From the NCBI GenBank assembly GCA_036260395.1, contig DASZZY010000208.1, positions 1 through 20,899 of the forward strand: 20,899 nucleotides of DNA, read 5' to 3'. A program made the position numbers and the translations under genes. The number at the start of each line of letters is the position of its first letter. Positions within the stretch are counted from its first letter, which is position 1. Under the pieces are notes generated by a model that saw only the letters and a list, made by a program, of their open reading frames with translations, searched no databases and had not been told where the DNA came from. This stretch comes from DASZZY01 sp036260395 (GTDB taxonomy: Bacteria > Actinomycetota > UBA4738 > CALAEC01). Below are positions 8,563 through 15,066 of this stretch, piece after piece.

Positions 8563-10491
8563 CTACTCGCAGTTCTTGACGACATCGGCGCCACCGCCGC
8601 CGATGCAGGTGTCGGTCCCGGGGCCGCCGTTCAAGTTGTCGGCGCCCGGGCCGCCCTTGAGCGTGTCGTTCTTGGCGTTCCCTCGGAGGACGTCGTTCCC
8701 GGCGTTGCCGACGACGGTGTCCTTGCCGCCCCCGCCCTTGACGGTGTCCTTGCCGCCGCCACCCTTGGCCGTGTCCTTGCCGCCACCGCCCTTCAGGGTG
8801 TCCTTGCCCCCCTTGCCGAGGAGCGTGTCGTTGCCGCCCTTGCCGCACAGGACGTCGGCGCCGGACGTACCGACCAGCGTGTCGTTGCCGGGCGTGCCCG
8901 ACTCGGTGCAGTTCCCGCCGCCCCCGCCGCCGCCGCCGGCGATCCCGGTCAGGACGTGGACCTCGCCGGCCTGAGGCTGGCCCACCTCGGGCAGCCCGTT
9001 CCCGACCGGCGCGGTCATCCCCAGGTCGGCGCCGCCGGCGTCGTCCACGTTCCCCGCCCCGACGAAGATGCCCAGGTGGTCGTCCTTGTTCGCGCCGTAC
9101 ACGGTCAGGTCGGCCGGCGAGCTGGCCAGGTTGCGCGTCCCCGTGGGGACCGAGCCGAACAGGACCGCCACCTCGCCGGCCTGCGTCCGATCCTCATTCG
9201 GGCCGTCGCCGCCATCGGCGCCGAGAACGAGGTCGGTCTTGCCGTCGCCGTCGAGGTCAGCCGCGGCGGTGTCGACGCCCAGCGAGTCGTCGTGGTCCTC
9301 GCCGAGCACCTGGAGGTCGGCCGCAGCATCCACGTCCTTCGTCCCGGCCGTGAGCGGCCCGAACAGGACGTGCGAGACCCCATTGTCGGTCTTCCCGGAC
9401 GCGTCGCCGCACGGCGCTCCGAGGATGAGGTCCCGGGTGGCGCTACCGCCGACGTTCCCGATCGCCAGTCGGCGCCCGAGCTCGTCCCCGACGTCGTCGG
9501 AGTTCACGGTCACGTCGGCGACCGTGGTGATCGACTGGACCGACGTGCTCGGCGAGACCGGCCCGAAGATCACGTAGGCCTTCCCGGCGACGTCGCCGCC
9601 ACACCCCGAGCCGCCGAAGGGCGCGCCGGCGGCGATGTCCGCCGTGCCGTCGCCGTTCAGGTCCCCGGCGGCGACCCCGTGTCCGAGCATGTCGTCCCCG
9701 TCGGACCCCTGGACGACGATGGTCTCGGCGACCGGCCCACCGCGGAGGTCGATCGTCGCTGGCCACGTCTCCCGGCCGTAGATCACCCACACGCCCCCGG
9801 CGGCCTGCGAGTTCACGGCCGCGGCCCCGGCGAGGATGTCCCTGATCCCGTCCTTGTCGAAGTCGCCCGTGTCGAGGTGGATGCCGATGTCCCCCTGGTG
9901 CTGGTCGCCGATGATCGTGACGTCGGCCTGGGCGGCGCTTCCCCCGTCGATCGTGTTCCAGCCGGCCCGCCCGCGGTTGAAGAAGACGTACATCTTCCCG
10001 ACCCTGCCGGCGTCCCCGCCCCCGGCCACGGCCTTGGCGCGGAGCGCGCTCACCACCAGGTCCGCCTTCCCGTCGTCGTCCACGTCGCCCATCGTTACGC
10101 CCTTGCCGAGCACGTCGGACTTGTCGTTGTTGTTGAGCGCGCACCCCGCGCCGGTGCAGCCCTCCTCGCCGTAGATGATGAGGTCCGGATCGCTGAACTG
10201 GCCCGAGAACCCGGGCCCGCCGAAGTAGACGTGGAGAGCCCCGCGATTGTCCGTCAGATCCACTCCGGGCGGCTCGTCGAGGGGCGCGCCGGAGGCCAGG
10301 TCCGTGAACCCGTCGTTGTCGATGTCGCCGAAGGCCAGCGACCGGCCGAGCCGGTCCTGGATGTCGTTCCCGGAGGCGATGAACTCGGCGGGGTCGTCCT
10401 TCAGGTCGCGGACGTCGGCGGCGGTGGCTGGGAGCGCCCCGCCAACGGCGACGGCCAGCGCGACGAGCAGAGCGTGCGTCTTCTTGATCAT
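8563..10491 (-). CDS. Secreted FG-GAP beta-propeller protein with C-terminal RTX-like calcium-binding repeats
   Basis: Predicted exported protein of 642 residues, function unknown. It begins with a Sec signal peptide (MIKKTHALLVALAVAVGG, likely cleaved after ATA at 22-24). Seven FG-GAP repeats follow at about 47-70, 127-150, 201-224, 267-291, 336-361, 402-426 and 470-495. Each is of the form LG..-GD.D.DG..DL..GAP, with Asp-rich loops of the calcium-binding type (e.g. DIDNDGFTDL, DLDGDGKTDL). Seven such repeats predict one closed integrin-alpha-like propeller. A run of eight glycines (519-526) leads to twelve tandem nonapeptides (532-639) related to GGxGxDxUx, then NCE. Cys residues in the tail could form disulfides. 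No sortase signal is seen, so it is secreted rather than anchored, perhaps in adhesion, matrix or scaffolding; this is inference. The ATG has AGGGG upstream and a good promoter (10523-10551). Confidence 0.87.
   Translation of the reverse strand: MIKKTHALLVALAVAVGGALPATAADVRDLKDDPAEFIASGNDIQDRLGRSLAFGDIDNDGFTDLASGAPLDEPPGVDLTDNRGALHVYFGGPGFSGQFSDPDLIIYGEEGCTGAGCALNNNDKSDVLGKGVTMGDVDDDGKADLVVSALRAKAVAGGGDAGRVGKMYVFFNRGRAGWNTIDGGSAAQADVTIIGDQHQGDIGIHLDTGDFDKDGIRDILAGAAAVNSQAAGGVWVIYGRETWPATIDLRGGPVAETIVVQGSDGDDMLGHGVAAGDLNGDGTADIAAGAPFGGSGCGGDVAGKAYVIFGPVSPSTSVQSITTVADVTVNSDDVGDELGRRLAIGNVGGSATRDLILGAPCGDASGKTDNGVSHVLFGPLTAGTKDVDAAADLQVLGEDHDDSLGVDTAAADLDGDGKTDLVLGADGGDGPNEDRTQAGEVAVLFGSVPTGTRNLASSPADLTVYGANKDDHLGIFVGAGNVDDAGGADLGMTAPVGNGLPEVGQPQAGEVHVLTGIAGGGGGGGGNCTESGTPGNDTLVGTSGADVLCGKGGNDTLLGKGGKDTLKGGGGKDTAKGGGGKDTVKGGGGKDTVVGNAGNDVLRGNAKNDTLKGGPGADNLNGGPGTDTCIGGGGADVVKNCE
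8575..8898 (-). repeat. Twelve tandem 27-base units encoding RTX-like nonapeptides
   Basis: The array encodes twelve 9-residue units with no interruption. Units 4-7 (8710-8817) are nearly identical (GKGGKDTLK, GGGGKDTAK, GGGGKDTVK, GGGGKDTVV), while the outer units are more diverged (GTPGNDTLV, GNAKNDTLK, GGPGTDTCI). At DNA level the 27-base period is obvious on the plus strand as recurring GTGTCCTTGCCGCC. The central homogeneity suggests recent expansion or gene conversion. The consensus Asp at position 6 is kept in all units; Lys at position 5 is unusual. Confidence 0.9.
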
Positions 10492-10522
10492 CCCGAACCC
10501 CTCATCTCAGGCAGACCACGGA

Positions 10523-10551
10523 ACTCTACAGGGCGCTTCGCGGGACGCCAA
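10523..10551 (-). promoter_or_regulatory. Sigma-70-type promoter for the FG-GAP/RTX gene
   Basis: On the minus strand TTGGCG (10546-10551) and TAGAGT (10523-10528) are separated by exactly 17 bases. The predicted start near 10516 leaves a leader of about 25 bases with an AGGGG ribosome-binding site before the ATG at 10491. This is the most conventional promoter in the window. Confidence 0.6.
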
Positions 10552-10610
10552 GTGAGGGCCGAGTGATATCCCTACCCGCCCCGTCGGGTGCGCCGGCCGG
10601 GGGCCGTTGC

Positions 10611-10616
10611 TAGACT
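10611..10616 (+). promoter_or_regulatory. Putative -10 box TAGACT for the thiolase-like/DUF35 operon
   Basis: TAGACT ends 9 bases before the ATG at 10626, placing the transcription start within about 2-3 bases of the start codon. There is no clear -35 and no Shine-Dalgarno. The promoter would drive the five closely packed genes to 14481. The divergent FG-GAP promoter lies about 60 bases away in the same 134-base gap. Confidence 0.5.
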
Positions 10617-10625
10617 CGCGCGCGC

Positions 10626-11792
10626 ATGACCGACCGAGTGGCGATCGTCGGCGTGGGTCACGCCGGTTTCGCGCCTATCACCGCCGGCCTCTCGTACAAG
10701 GAGCTGACGTTCGAGGCCGCCCTCCGGGCCTACGACGACGCGGGGATCGACCCCCGGAAGGACGTCGACTCGTTCGTCGCCGTCTCCGAGGACTTCTGGG
10801 AGGGAACCAGCATCTTCGACGAGTACGTCCCCGACCAGATCGGCGCCGCGCTGCGCCCAGTCCAGACGGTCACGGCCGACGGCCTGTTCGGGGTGGCCAC
10901 CGCGGTGATGCTGATCCGGTCCGGCGCCGCGGGCGTCGTGGCGATCGAGGGCCACAGCAAGGCCTCGGACATCTTGTCGCTCGGCCACATCCACCAGTTC
11001 GCCATGGACCCCGTGTGGAACCGCCCGCTCGACGTCTCGCCGCTGGCCGTCGCCGGGCTGGAGATGAACCGGTACCTGGAGGTCTCCGGGACCACCGAGG
11101 AGCAGTGCGCGCTCGTGGTGGCCAAGAACCGGACGGCGGCGCTCGACAACCCGCGGGCCGCGTATCCCTCCGAGGTGAGCCCCGACGACGTCGCAGCCTC
11201 CGAGCCGCTGTGGTACCCGCTCCGCCGGCTGGACGCCTCGCGCCGGGCCGACGGCGCGGTGGTGCTGGTCCTGGCCTCGGCGGATCGGGCCGGGGACCTG
11301 ACCGACGCCCCGGTGTGGGTGCTGGGGGTGGGATGGTCCTCGGGCTCTCCGACGCTCGAGAGCCGATCCTGGCACGAGGCCGACTACGTTCGGGCCGCGG
11401 CCGACCGGGCGTACCGGATGGCGGGCCTCGGCCATCCGACCCGGGACGTCGACCTGGCGGAGGTCGACGACACCTACTCCTACCGGGAGCTCATGCACCT
11501 CGAGGCCCTACGGTTGGCGCGGCCTGGCGACGCCGGGGCCATGCTCGAGGAGGGGTTCTTCGATCGCGACGGGGAGCTGCCGGTCAACGCCTCGGGGGGG
11601 TCGCTGGGGCAGGGCTACCTCTTCGAGGCGGCCGGTCTGGCCCGGACGCTGGAGTGCGTCCTCCAGCTCCGCGGCGAGGCGGGCGAGCGCCAGGTGGAGG
11701 ACGCCGAGGTGGCCGTCGCCCAGTCCTGGCGCGGCGTCCCGACGACCACGGCCGCGGTCGCGGTGTACGCGGCGGACGAGGCGGTGGCGTGA
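10626..11792 (+). CDS. Thiolase-fold protein A, lacking the catalytic Cys and His (SCP-x/Ltp-like)
   Basis: 388 residues with the thiolase superfamily layout of the SCP-x/lipid-transfer branch: VAIVGVGHAGF at the start, VIAIEGHSKAS-like central strand, DVSPLAVAGLEMNRY, RLDASRRADGAVVLVLAS and a C-terminal NASGGSLGQGYLFEAAG. Canonical catalytic residues are missing. The nucleophile segment CGSGL aligns to T83-A-D-G-L; the GHP histidine is Gln329 (GQG); the C-terminal CxGGGxG is replaced by SWRGVPT. A segment EVDDTYSYRELMH (279-291) keeps Tyr286 and His291, both conserved in paralogue B. It is therefore unlikely to be an ordinary thiolase. An aldolase-like C-C lyase such as Ltp2, or a structural subunit, is a better guess, since Ltp2 also lacks the Cys and works with a DUF35 domain. 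First gene of the operon; 1 base separates it from the VOC gene. Confidence 0.82.
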   Translation: MTDRVAIVGVGHAGFAPITAGLSYKELTFEAALRAYDDAGIDPRKDVDSFVAVSEDFWEGTSIFDEYVPDQIGAALRPVQTVTADGLFGVATAVMLIRSGAAGVVAIEGHSKASDILSLGHIHQFAMDPVWNRPLDVSPLAVAGLEMNRYLEVSGTTEEQCALVVAKNRTAALDNPRAAYPSEVSPDDVAASEPLWYPLRRLDASRRADGAVVLVLASADRAGDLTDAPVWVLGVGWSSGSPTLESRSWHEADYVRAAADRAYRMAGLGHPTRDVDLAEVDDTYSYRELMHLEALRLARPGDAGAMLEEGFFDRDGELPVNASGGSLGQGYLFEAAGLARTLECVLQLRGEAGERQVEDAEVAVAQSWRGVPTTTAAVAVYAADEAVA

Positions 11793-11793
11793 G

Positions 11794-12162
11794 GTGCTCG
11801 GGCCGCTCGACCACGTGTACTACTGGACCTCCGACATGGACCGGGCCGTGAAGTTCTACGAGGAGGTCCTCGGCCTGCGCCTGCTCCGCCGCGAGGCCGG
11901 AGAGTGGGCGCTGTTCGACGCCGGGCCGGTCCGGCTGGCGCTCCACGGCGCCACCGAGGGCCACCCGGCCGAGCCGGGAGGCGCCACCGCGGTGTTCGCG
12001 GTGGACGACCTCGACGCGGCGCGCTCCGCCCTGGACGCCCGCGGCGCGGAGTTCGAGGAGCACGTCGGCGAGGTCGAGGGGTTCGCCCGGTTCGCCACGC
12101 TCCGCGATCCGGACGGCAACCCCATCCAGCTGATCGAGTACGCGGATCGGAGGGCAGGATAG
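11794..12162 (+). CDS. VOC superfamily (glyoxalase/epimerase/dioxygenase fold) protein
   Basis: Single-domain VOC protein of 122 residues, built of two beta-alpha-beta-beta-beta modules. The first contains LDHVYYWTSDMDRAVKFYEE (His7 as a possible metal ligand). The second contains AVDDLDAARSALDARGA and the closing DPDGNPIQLIEY, where Glu115 is the usual metal-binding Glu. FYEEVLGLR and DPDGNPIQL are classic glyoxalase-like motifs. Substrate is unknown. Lying between two thiolase-fold genes, it could epimerise or isomerise an acyl-CoA intermediate. It is not confidently a methylmalonyl-CoA epimerase, whose characteristic internal motifs I do not see. The GTG at 11794 starts 1 base after the previous stop; the stop TAG shares its G with the GTG of the next gene (TAGTG). 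This packing argues for co-expression. Confidence 0.83.
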   Translation: MLGPLDHVYYWTSDMDRAVKFYEEVLGLRLLRREAGEWALFDAGPVRLALHGATEGHPAEPGGATAVFAVDDLDAARSALDARGAEFEEHVGEVEGFARFATLRDPDGNPIQLIEYADRRAG

Positions 12163-13325
12163 TGGGCCAGCGGGTGGCCGTCGTCGGCGCCGGGATGACC
12201 AAGTTCGTCCGCCGGGCGCAGGAGACCGGGAAGGAGCTGGCCTGGGAGGCCGCCCGGGCCGCCCTGGACTCTTGCGAGATGCGTCTGGAGGACATCGACT
12301 CCGTGGCCATGGGCACGGCGCCCGACGCGTTCGACGGGGTCCACATGAAGGGCGAGTACCTGTCCGACGGCGCCGGCGGGTTCGGCAAGCCCTACTTCCG
12401 GACGTTCGTCGGCGGGGGCACCGGGGTGTTCGTGACGATCCACGGCTGGTACCAGGTCGCCTCGGGGATGTTCGACACCTGCCTGGTCGTGGCCGAGGAG
12501 AAGATGTCCTCCACCCAGCCGCACGCCCAGGGAGCGTTCATCACGATCTTCGACAACATCCTGGAGCGGCCGCTGGGCCCGAACCTGCTGTGGATCTTCG
12601 CGCTCGAGATGAACCGCTATATGACGGTGCACGGCCTCGAGAAGCGCGACATCGCCCAGGTCGCGGTGAAGAACAAGCGGAACGCCGCCGACCACCCGGC
12701 GGCGCTCCTCGGGGAGCCGGACATCACCGTCGAGGACATCCTCAACTCCGAGGTGCTCGCCTGGCCGGTGCAGCGCCTCGACGTCTCGCCGGTGTCCGAC
12801 GGCGCGGTGGCCGTCGTGCTGGCCGCCGAGCACGTCGCCAAGCGAGTCACCGACAAGCCGGTGTGGATCGACGGCGTGGGGTGGCACCTCGACACGGCCT
12901 ACTGGACGAACCGGGACCTGTACTACCCGCGGTACGTCGAGTATGCCGCCCGCCAGGCGTACCGGATGGCCGGGATCAAGGAGCCTCGGAAGGAGATCCA
13001 CATCGCCGAGGCCTACGACCCGTTCGACTACAAGGAGCTTCACCACCTCGAGGGGCTGCTTCTGTTCGACAAGGGTAAGGCCCCCGAGGCCATGAAGGAC
13101 GGCGTGCTGAACCGCGACGGTGACCTCCCGTCGACGCCGTCCGGCGGGCTCCTGGGCGTCGGGAACCCGATCGCGGCCGCGGGCCTCATGAAGATCGCCG
13201 AGCTCTACTGGCAGCTGTCGGGACAGGCCGGCAAGCGTCAGGTCCCCGGCGATCCGCGACGCGGGGTGGCCCAGGCCTGGGGAGACCTCATGCAAGTGGG
13301 GACGGTGGTGGTGATGGGCAAGTGA
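12162..13325 (+). CDS. Thiolase-fold protein B, lacking the catalytic Cys and His (SCP-x/Ltp-like)
   Basis: 387 residues, a paralogue of protein A. It starts VAVVGAGMTKF, has LLWIFALEMNRYM and RLDVSPVSDGAVAVVLAA, and ends QAWGDLMQVGTVVVMGK. The nucleophile loop reads V-G-G-G-T-G-V-F (Gly85 where Cys is expected), the GHP histidine is Asn335 (GVGNP), and the C-terminal catalytic Cys is absent. EAYDPFDYKELHH (283-295) aligns without gaps to protein A: both have exactly 49 residues from this Glu to the GxG motif, with Tyr290 and His295 conserved. True thiolase activity is therefore doubtful; acyl-CoA aldolase or pseudo-enzyme partner are alternatives. The GTG at 12162 has GGAGGGCAGG upstream; the frame extends further 5' but only over the VOC gene. 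Its TGA overlaps the next GTG as GTGA. Confidence 0.83.
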   Translation: MGQRVAVVGAGMTKFVRRAQETGKELAWEAARAALDSCEMRLEDIDSVAMGTAPDAFDGVHMKGEYLSDGAGGFGKPYFRTFVGGGTGVFVTIHGWYQVASGMFDTCLVVAEEKMSSTQPHAQGAFITIFDNILERPLGPNLLWIFALEMNRYMTVHGLEKRDIAQVAVKNKRNAADHPAALLGEPDITVEDILNSEVLAWPVQRLDVSPVSDGAVAVVLAAEHVAKRVTDKPVWIDGVGWHLDTAYWTNRDLYYPRYVEYAARQAYRMAGIKEPRKEIHIAEAYDPFDYKELHHLEGLLLFDKGKAPEAMKDGVLNRDGDLPSTPSGGLLGVGNPIAAAGLMKIAELYWQLSGQAGKRQVPGDPRRGVAQAWGDLMQVGTVVVMGK

Positions 13326-14008
13326 CGGCCCGGCGGAGGGCCTCGCGGGGGCCCGCGTCTCGGACGGCTCGCCTGCGGCCGCCGGCGCCCCGGCCGGTGG
13401 AGACCGTCCAGACCCCGCCGTACACCACGGCCGGGCACTCGCTCACCGACGAGGACTTCCGGAAGGCGGTCGGCGCGGTCGACTTCGCCGTCGACGCCCG
13501 GTACGCCTGGGACACCGGCGTGGCGGTGGGCGAGTTCCTGCGCGGGCTCAAGGACGGCCGGATCCTGGCCCGCGAGTGCCGGAAGTGCCGCCGGATCCTG
13601 GTGCCGCCGCGGATGTTCTGCGAGCAGGACTTCCGCCCGACCGACCGGTGGGTCCAGGTCCAGGACACCGGGCGCATCAACACCTTCTCGATCTGCTACA
13701 TCCGCTGGGACATGGTGAAGCTCGAACAGCCGGAGCTGCCGGCGGTCATCGAGATCGACGGCGCCAGCCCGGGGATCGGGATCATGCACAAGCTCGGCGA
13801 GGTGGAGCCGGACGACGTCCGGATCGGCATGGAGGTCGAGGCGGTGTGGAAGCCCGAGGACGAGCGCGAGGGCTCGATCCTCGACATCCTCTACTTCCGG
13901 CCCCGCGACGCGTCGCTGCGCCGCGGCGGGCGGCGCAAGGGCCGCCGCCAGGCCAGGCCGCCCGCGGAGCGGCCCCGTCGCCGCCGCGACGTGGGAGGCG
14001 CGGTCTAG
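13322..14008 (+). CDS. DUF35 (zinc ribbon + OB-fold) protein A with altered zinc site and Arg-rich tail
   Basis: DUF35 proteins combine a rubredoxin-like zinc ribbon with an OB fold and bind thiolase-fold partners, lining a CoA path in the archaeal HMG-CoA complex and in the Ltp2 aldolase. Here ECRKCRRILVPPRMFCEQD gives C86-x2-C89-x10-C100-x2-D103, so Asp replaces the fourth cysteine. The OB part follows (about 115-197: GRINTFSICYIRW, ELPAVIEIDGA, GMEVEAVW, GSILDILYFRP). Both ends are odd: an Arg/Pro-rich N-terminus (1-26) and a C-terminal tail (about 199-228) with blocks RRGGRRKGRR and RPRRRR. The GTG at 13322 overlaps the preceding stop (GTGA). A GTG at 13397 (VETVQTPP) would remove the basic N-terminus but lacks a Shine-Dalgarno, so the start is uncertain. 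The stop overlaps the next start by one base. Confidence 0.82.
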   Translation: MTARRRASRGPASRTARLRPPAPRPVETVQTPPYTTAGHSLTDEDFRKAVGAVDFAVDARYAWDTGVAVGEFLRGLKDGRILARECRKCRRILVPPRMFCEQDFRPTDRWVQVQDTGRINTFSICYIRWDMVKLEQPELPAVIEIDGASPGIGIMHKLGEVEPDDVRIGMEVEAVWKPEDEREGSILDILYFRPRDASLRRGGRRKGRRQARPPAERPRRRRDVGGAV

Positions 14009-14481
14009 TGTTCGACAAGGTCGCGGACCCCACCGAGGTCATCCTCCGCGAGGGCCGGGTCCCCATCCGCCACCGGTACACCCCCGGGGTGGCGGGCGAG
14101 GCGTTCTCCGCGGCCCTCCGCGACCGCGGCGAGTTCCTGGCCTCGCGGTGCGAGCGCTGCGCGATCACGTACTGCCCGGCCCGGCTGTTCTGCGAGCGGT
14201 GCTTCGACGAGCTGCGCGCCGACGCCACGGTCGGCCCCGGCGGCGTCCTCGAGTCGTTCACCGTGGGCTACGTCGGCCTGGAGGGCGAGGAGCTCGACGA
14301 GCCGGTCGCCATGGGGCTGGTACGCCTCGACGGCGCGGACACCGTCCTGATGCACTTCCTCGTCGACTGGGGCGACCGTCCTCTGGGGATCGGCCAGCGG
14401 GTCGAGGCCGTCCTCCAACCGAAGGGGAAGCGTTCCGGGTCGATCCTCGACGTCCGAGGGTTCCGCCCCGCCCGGGGCTAG
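14008..14481 (+). CDS. DUF35 (zinc ribbon + OB-fold) protein B
   Basis: 157 residues, second DUF35 protein of the operon and the more canonical one. The zinc ribbon is complete: C48-x2-C51-x10-C62-x2-C65 in SRCERC...FCERC, with an extra Cys56 inside the loop. An alpha-helix precedes it (AGEAFSAALRDRGEFLA), and an OB fold follows (about 75-155: VLESFTVGYVGLEG, MGLVRLDGADTVLMHFL, GQRVEAVLQPKG, GSILDVRGFRP). The GTG start shares its first base with the previous stop (TAGTG); GGGAGG lies about 9 bases upstream inside DUF35 A. With two thiolase-fold proteins and two DUF35 proteins, two heteromeric pairs or one four-part complex are possible; which pairs with which cannot be read. Its TAG overlaps the convergent TAG of the membrane protein in a CTAG palindrome. 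Confidence 0.85.
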   Translation: MFDKVADPTEVILREGRVPIRHRYTPGVAGEAFSAALRDRGEFLASRCERCAITYCPARLFCERCFDELRADATVGPGGVLESFTVGYVGLEGEELDEPVAMGLVRLDGADTVLMHFLVDWGDRPLGIGQRVEAVLQPKGKRSGSILDVRGFRPARG

Positions 14482-14897
14482 GCGGGGGAGCGCAGTCGCC
14501 AGACAGCGACGAACAGCACCACCCCTGCGCCCAGGCCCGGATACACCGCGAGACCCACGGGCTCGTTGCGGAAGAATGGGTAGGCCAGGTGGGCCCCGAA
14601 GATCAGCACCGCGCCGATGCCCGCTGCCAGCGCGAGGCCCCGGGCGTAGCCCACGGCCCCGGCCCCGCGGCCCAGGGCGACCAGGGCGATGACCACCGGG
14701 ATGAGCGGGCTCCCGTGCTCGAGCGTGGTGGCCACGCAGATCCCCACCTCGTCGTTGCAGTCGATGAAGGAGCCACCGGGGAACTCCGGCAGCACCAGCC
14801 CCAAGATGATCAGCACCCCGGCCAGCACCAACAGGACCCGAGCCGCCATGCTGCCGGTCCCCTGTCGGGTCCGCATCTCCGTCCCAGTCGCCGCCAC
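14478..14897 (-). CDS. Small four-helix membrane protein, function unknown
   Basis: 139 residues, not recognised. Four hydrophobic segments are visible at about 20-36 (ARVLLVLAGVLIILGLV), 64-82 (PLIPVVIALVALG), 87-106 (GLALAAGIGAVLIFGAHLA) and 114-134 (VGLAVYPGLGAGVVLFVAV), so it should sit in the cytoplasmic membrane. The loop after helix 1 holds Cys47 and Cys54 (FIDCNDEVGIC), which could form an extracytoplasmic disulfide. The GTG at 14897 is chosen over an upstream ATG (14954) and downstream ATGs (14876, 14849) because a strong purine tract, GGAGGGGGGAA, sits just before it (14900-14910). It lies 169 bases downstream of the cyclase gene on the same strand and might be its partner, but no domain supports this. 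Confidence 0.65.
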   Translation of the reverse strand: MAATGTEMRTRQGTGSMAARVLLVLAGVLIILGLVLPEFPGGSFIDCNDEVGICVATTLEHGSPLIPVVIALVALGRGAGAVGYARGLALAAGIGAVLIFGAHLAYPFFRNEPVGLAVYPGLGAGVVLFVAVWRLRSPA

Positions 14898-14899
14898 CC

Positions 14900-14910
14900 T
14901 TCCCCCCTCC
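14900..14910 (-). promoter_or_regulatory. Strong Shine-Dalgarno deciding the membrane-protein start
   Basis: GGAGGGGGGAA on the minus strand ends 2 bases before the GTG at 14897; the GGAGG core has about 8 bases of spacing. It is the best ribosome-binding site in the window and outweighs the preference for an ATG start. Confidence 0.6.
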
Positions 14911-15066
14911 AGCCTCGTTGGCAGGATGCTCCTCCCGGTGGTCCGGCAAGTCAAGCACGTCGGCGGGGGCGCGTACCCGCCACCCTGGCCGAGAAGCGGA
15001 TGGCCGGTACGTGCCTACGGCAACCTGTGCGCGCTCCTCGGGTTCCGTCCGCGCGCTGACGCCGGG

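Noticed and set aside
8575..8898. 27-base direct repeats considered as a CRISPR array
   Set aside because: Units are contiguous with no spacers and encode in-frame nonapeptides at the end of a coding gene.
8956..10566. 536-codon plus-strand open frame
   Set aside because: Antisense to the FG-GAP gene; its repeats mirror those of the real gene and it lacks a signal peptide or any known motif.
11794..12162. VOC protein considered as methylmalonyl-CoA epimerase
   Set aside because: Only general VOC motifs are visible; location in the thiolase-like operon rather than beside the mutase gives no specific support.
14898..15066. 169-base gap searched for an RNA gene or strong terminator
   Set aside because: Only a GGCGGG/CCCGCC inverted repeat with an 8-base loop and no T-run was seen; nothing resembling a tRNA or riboswitch.
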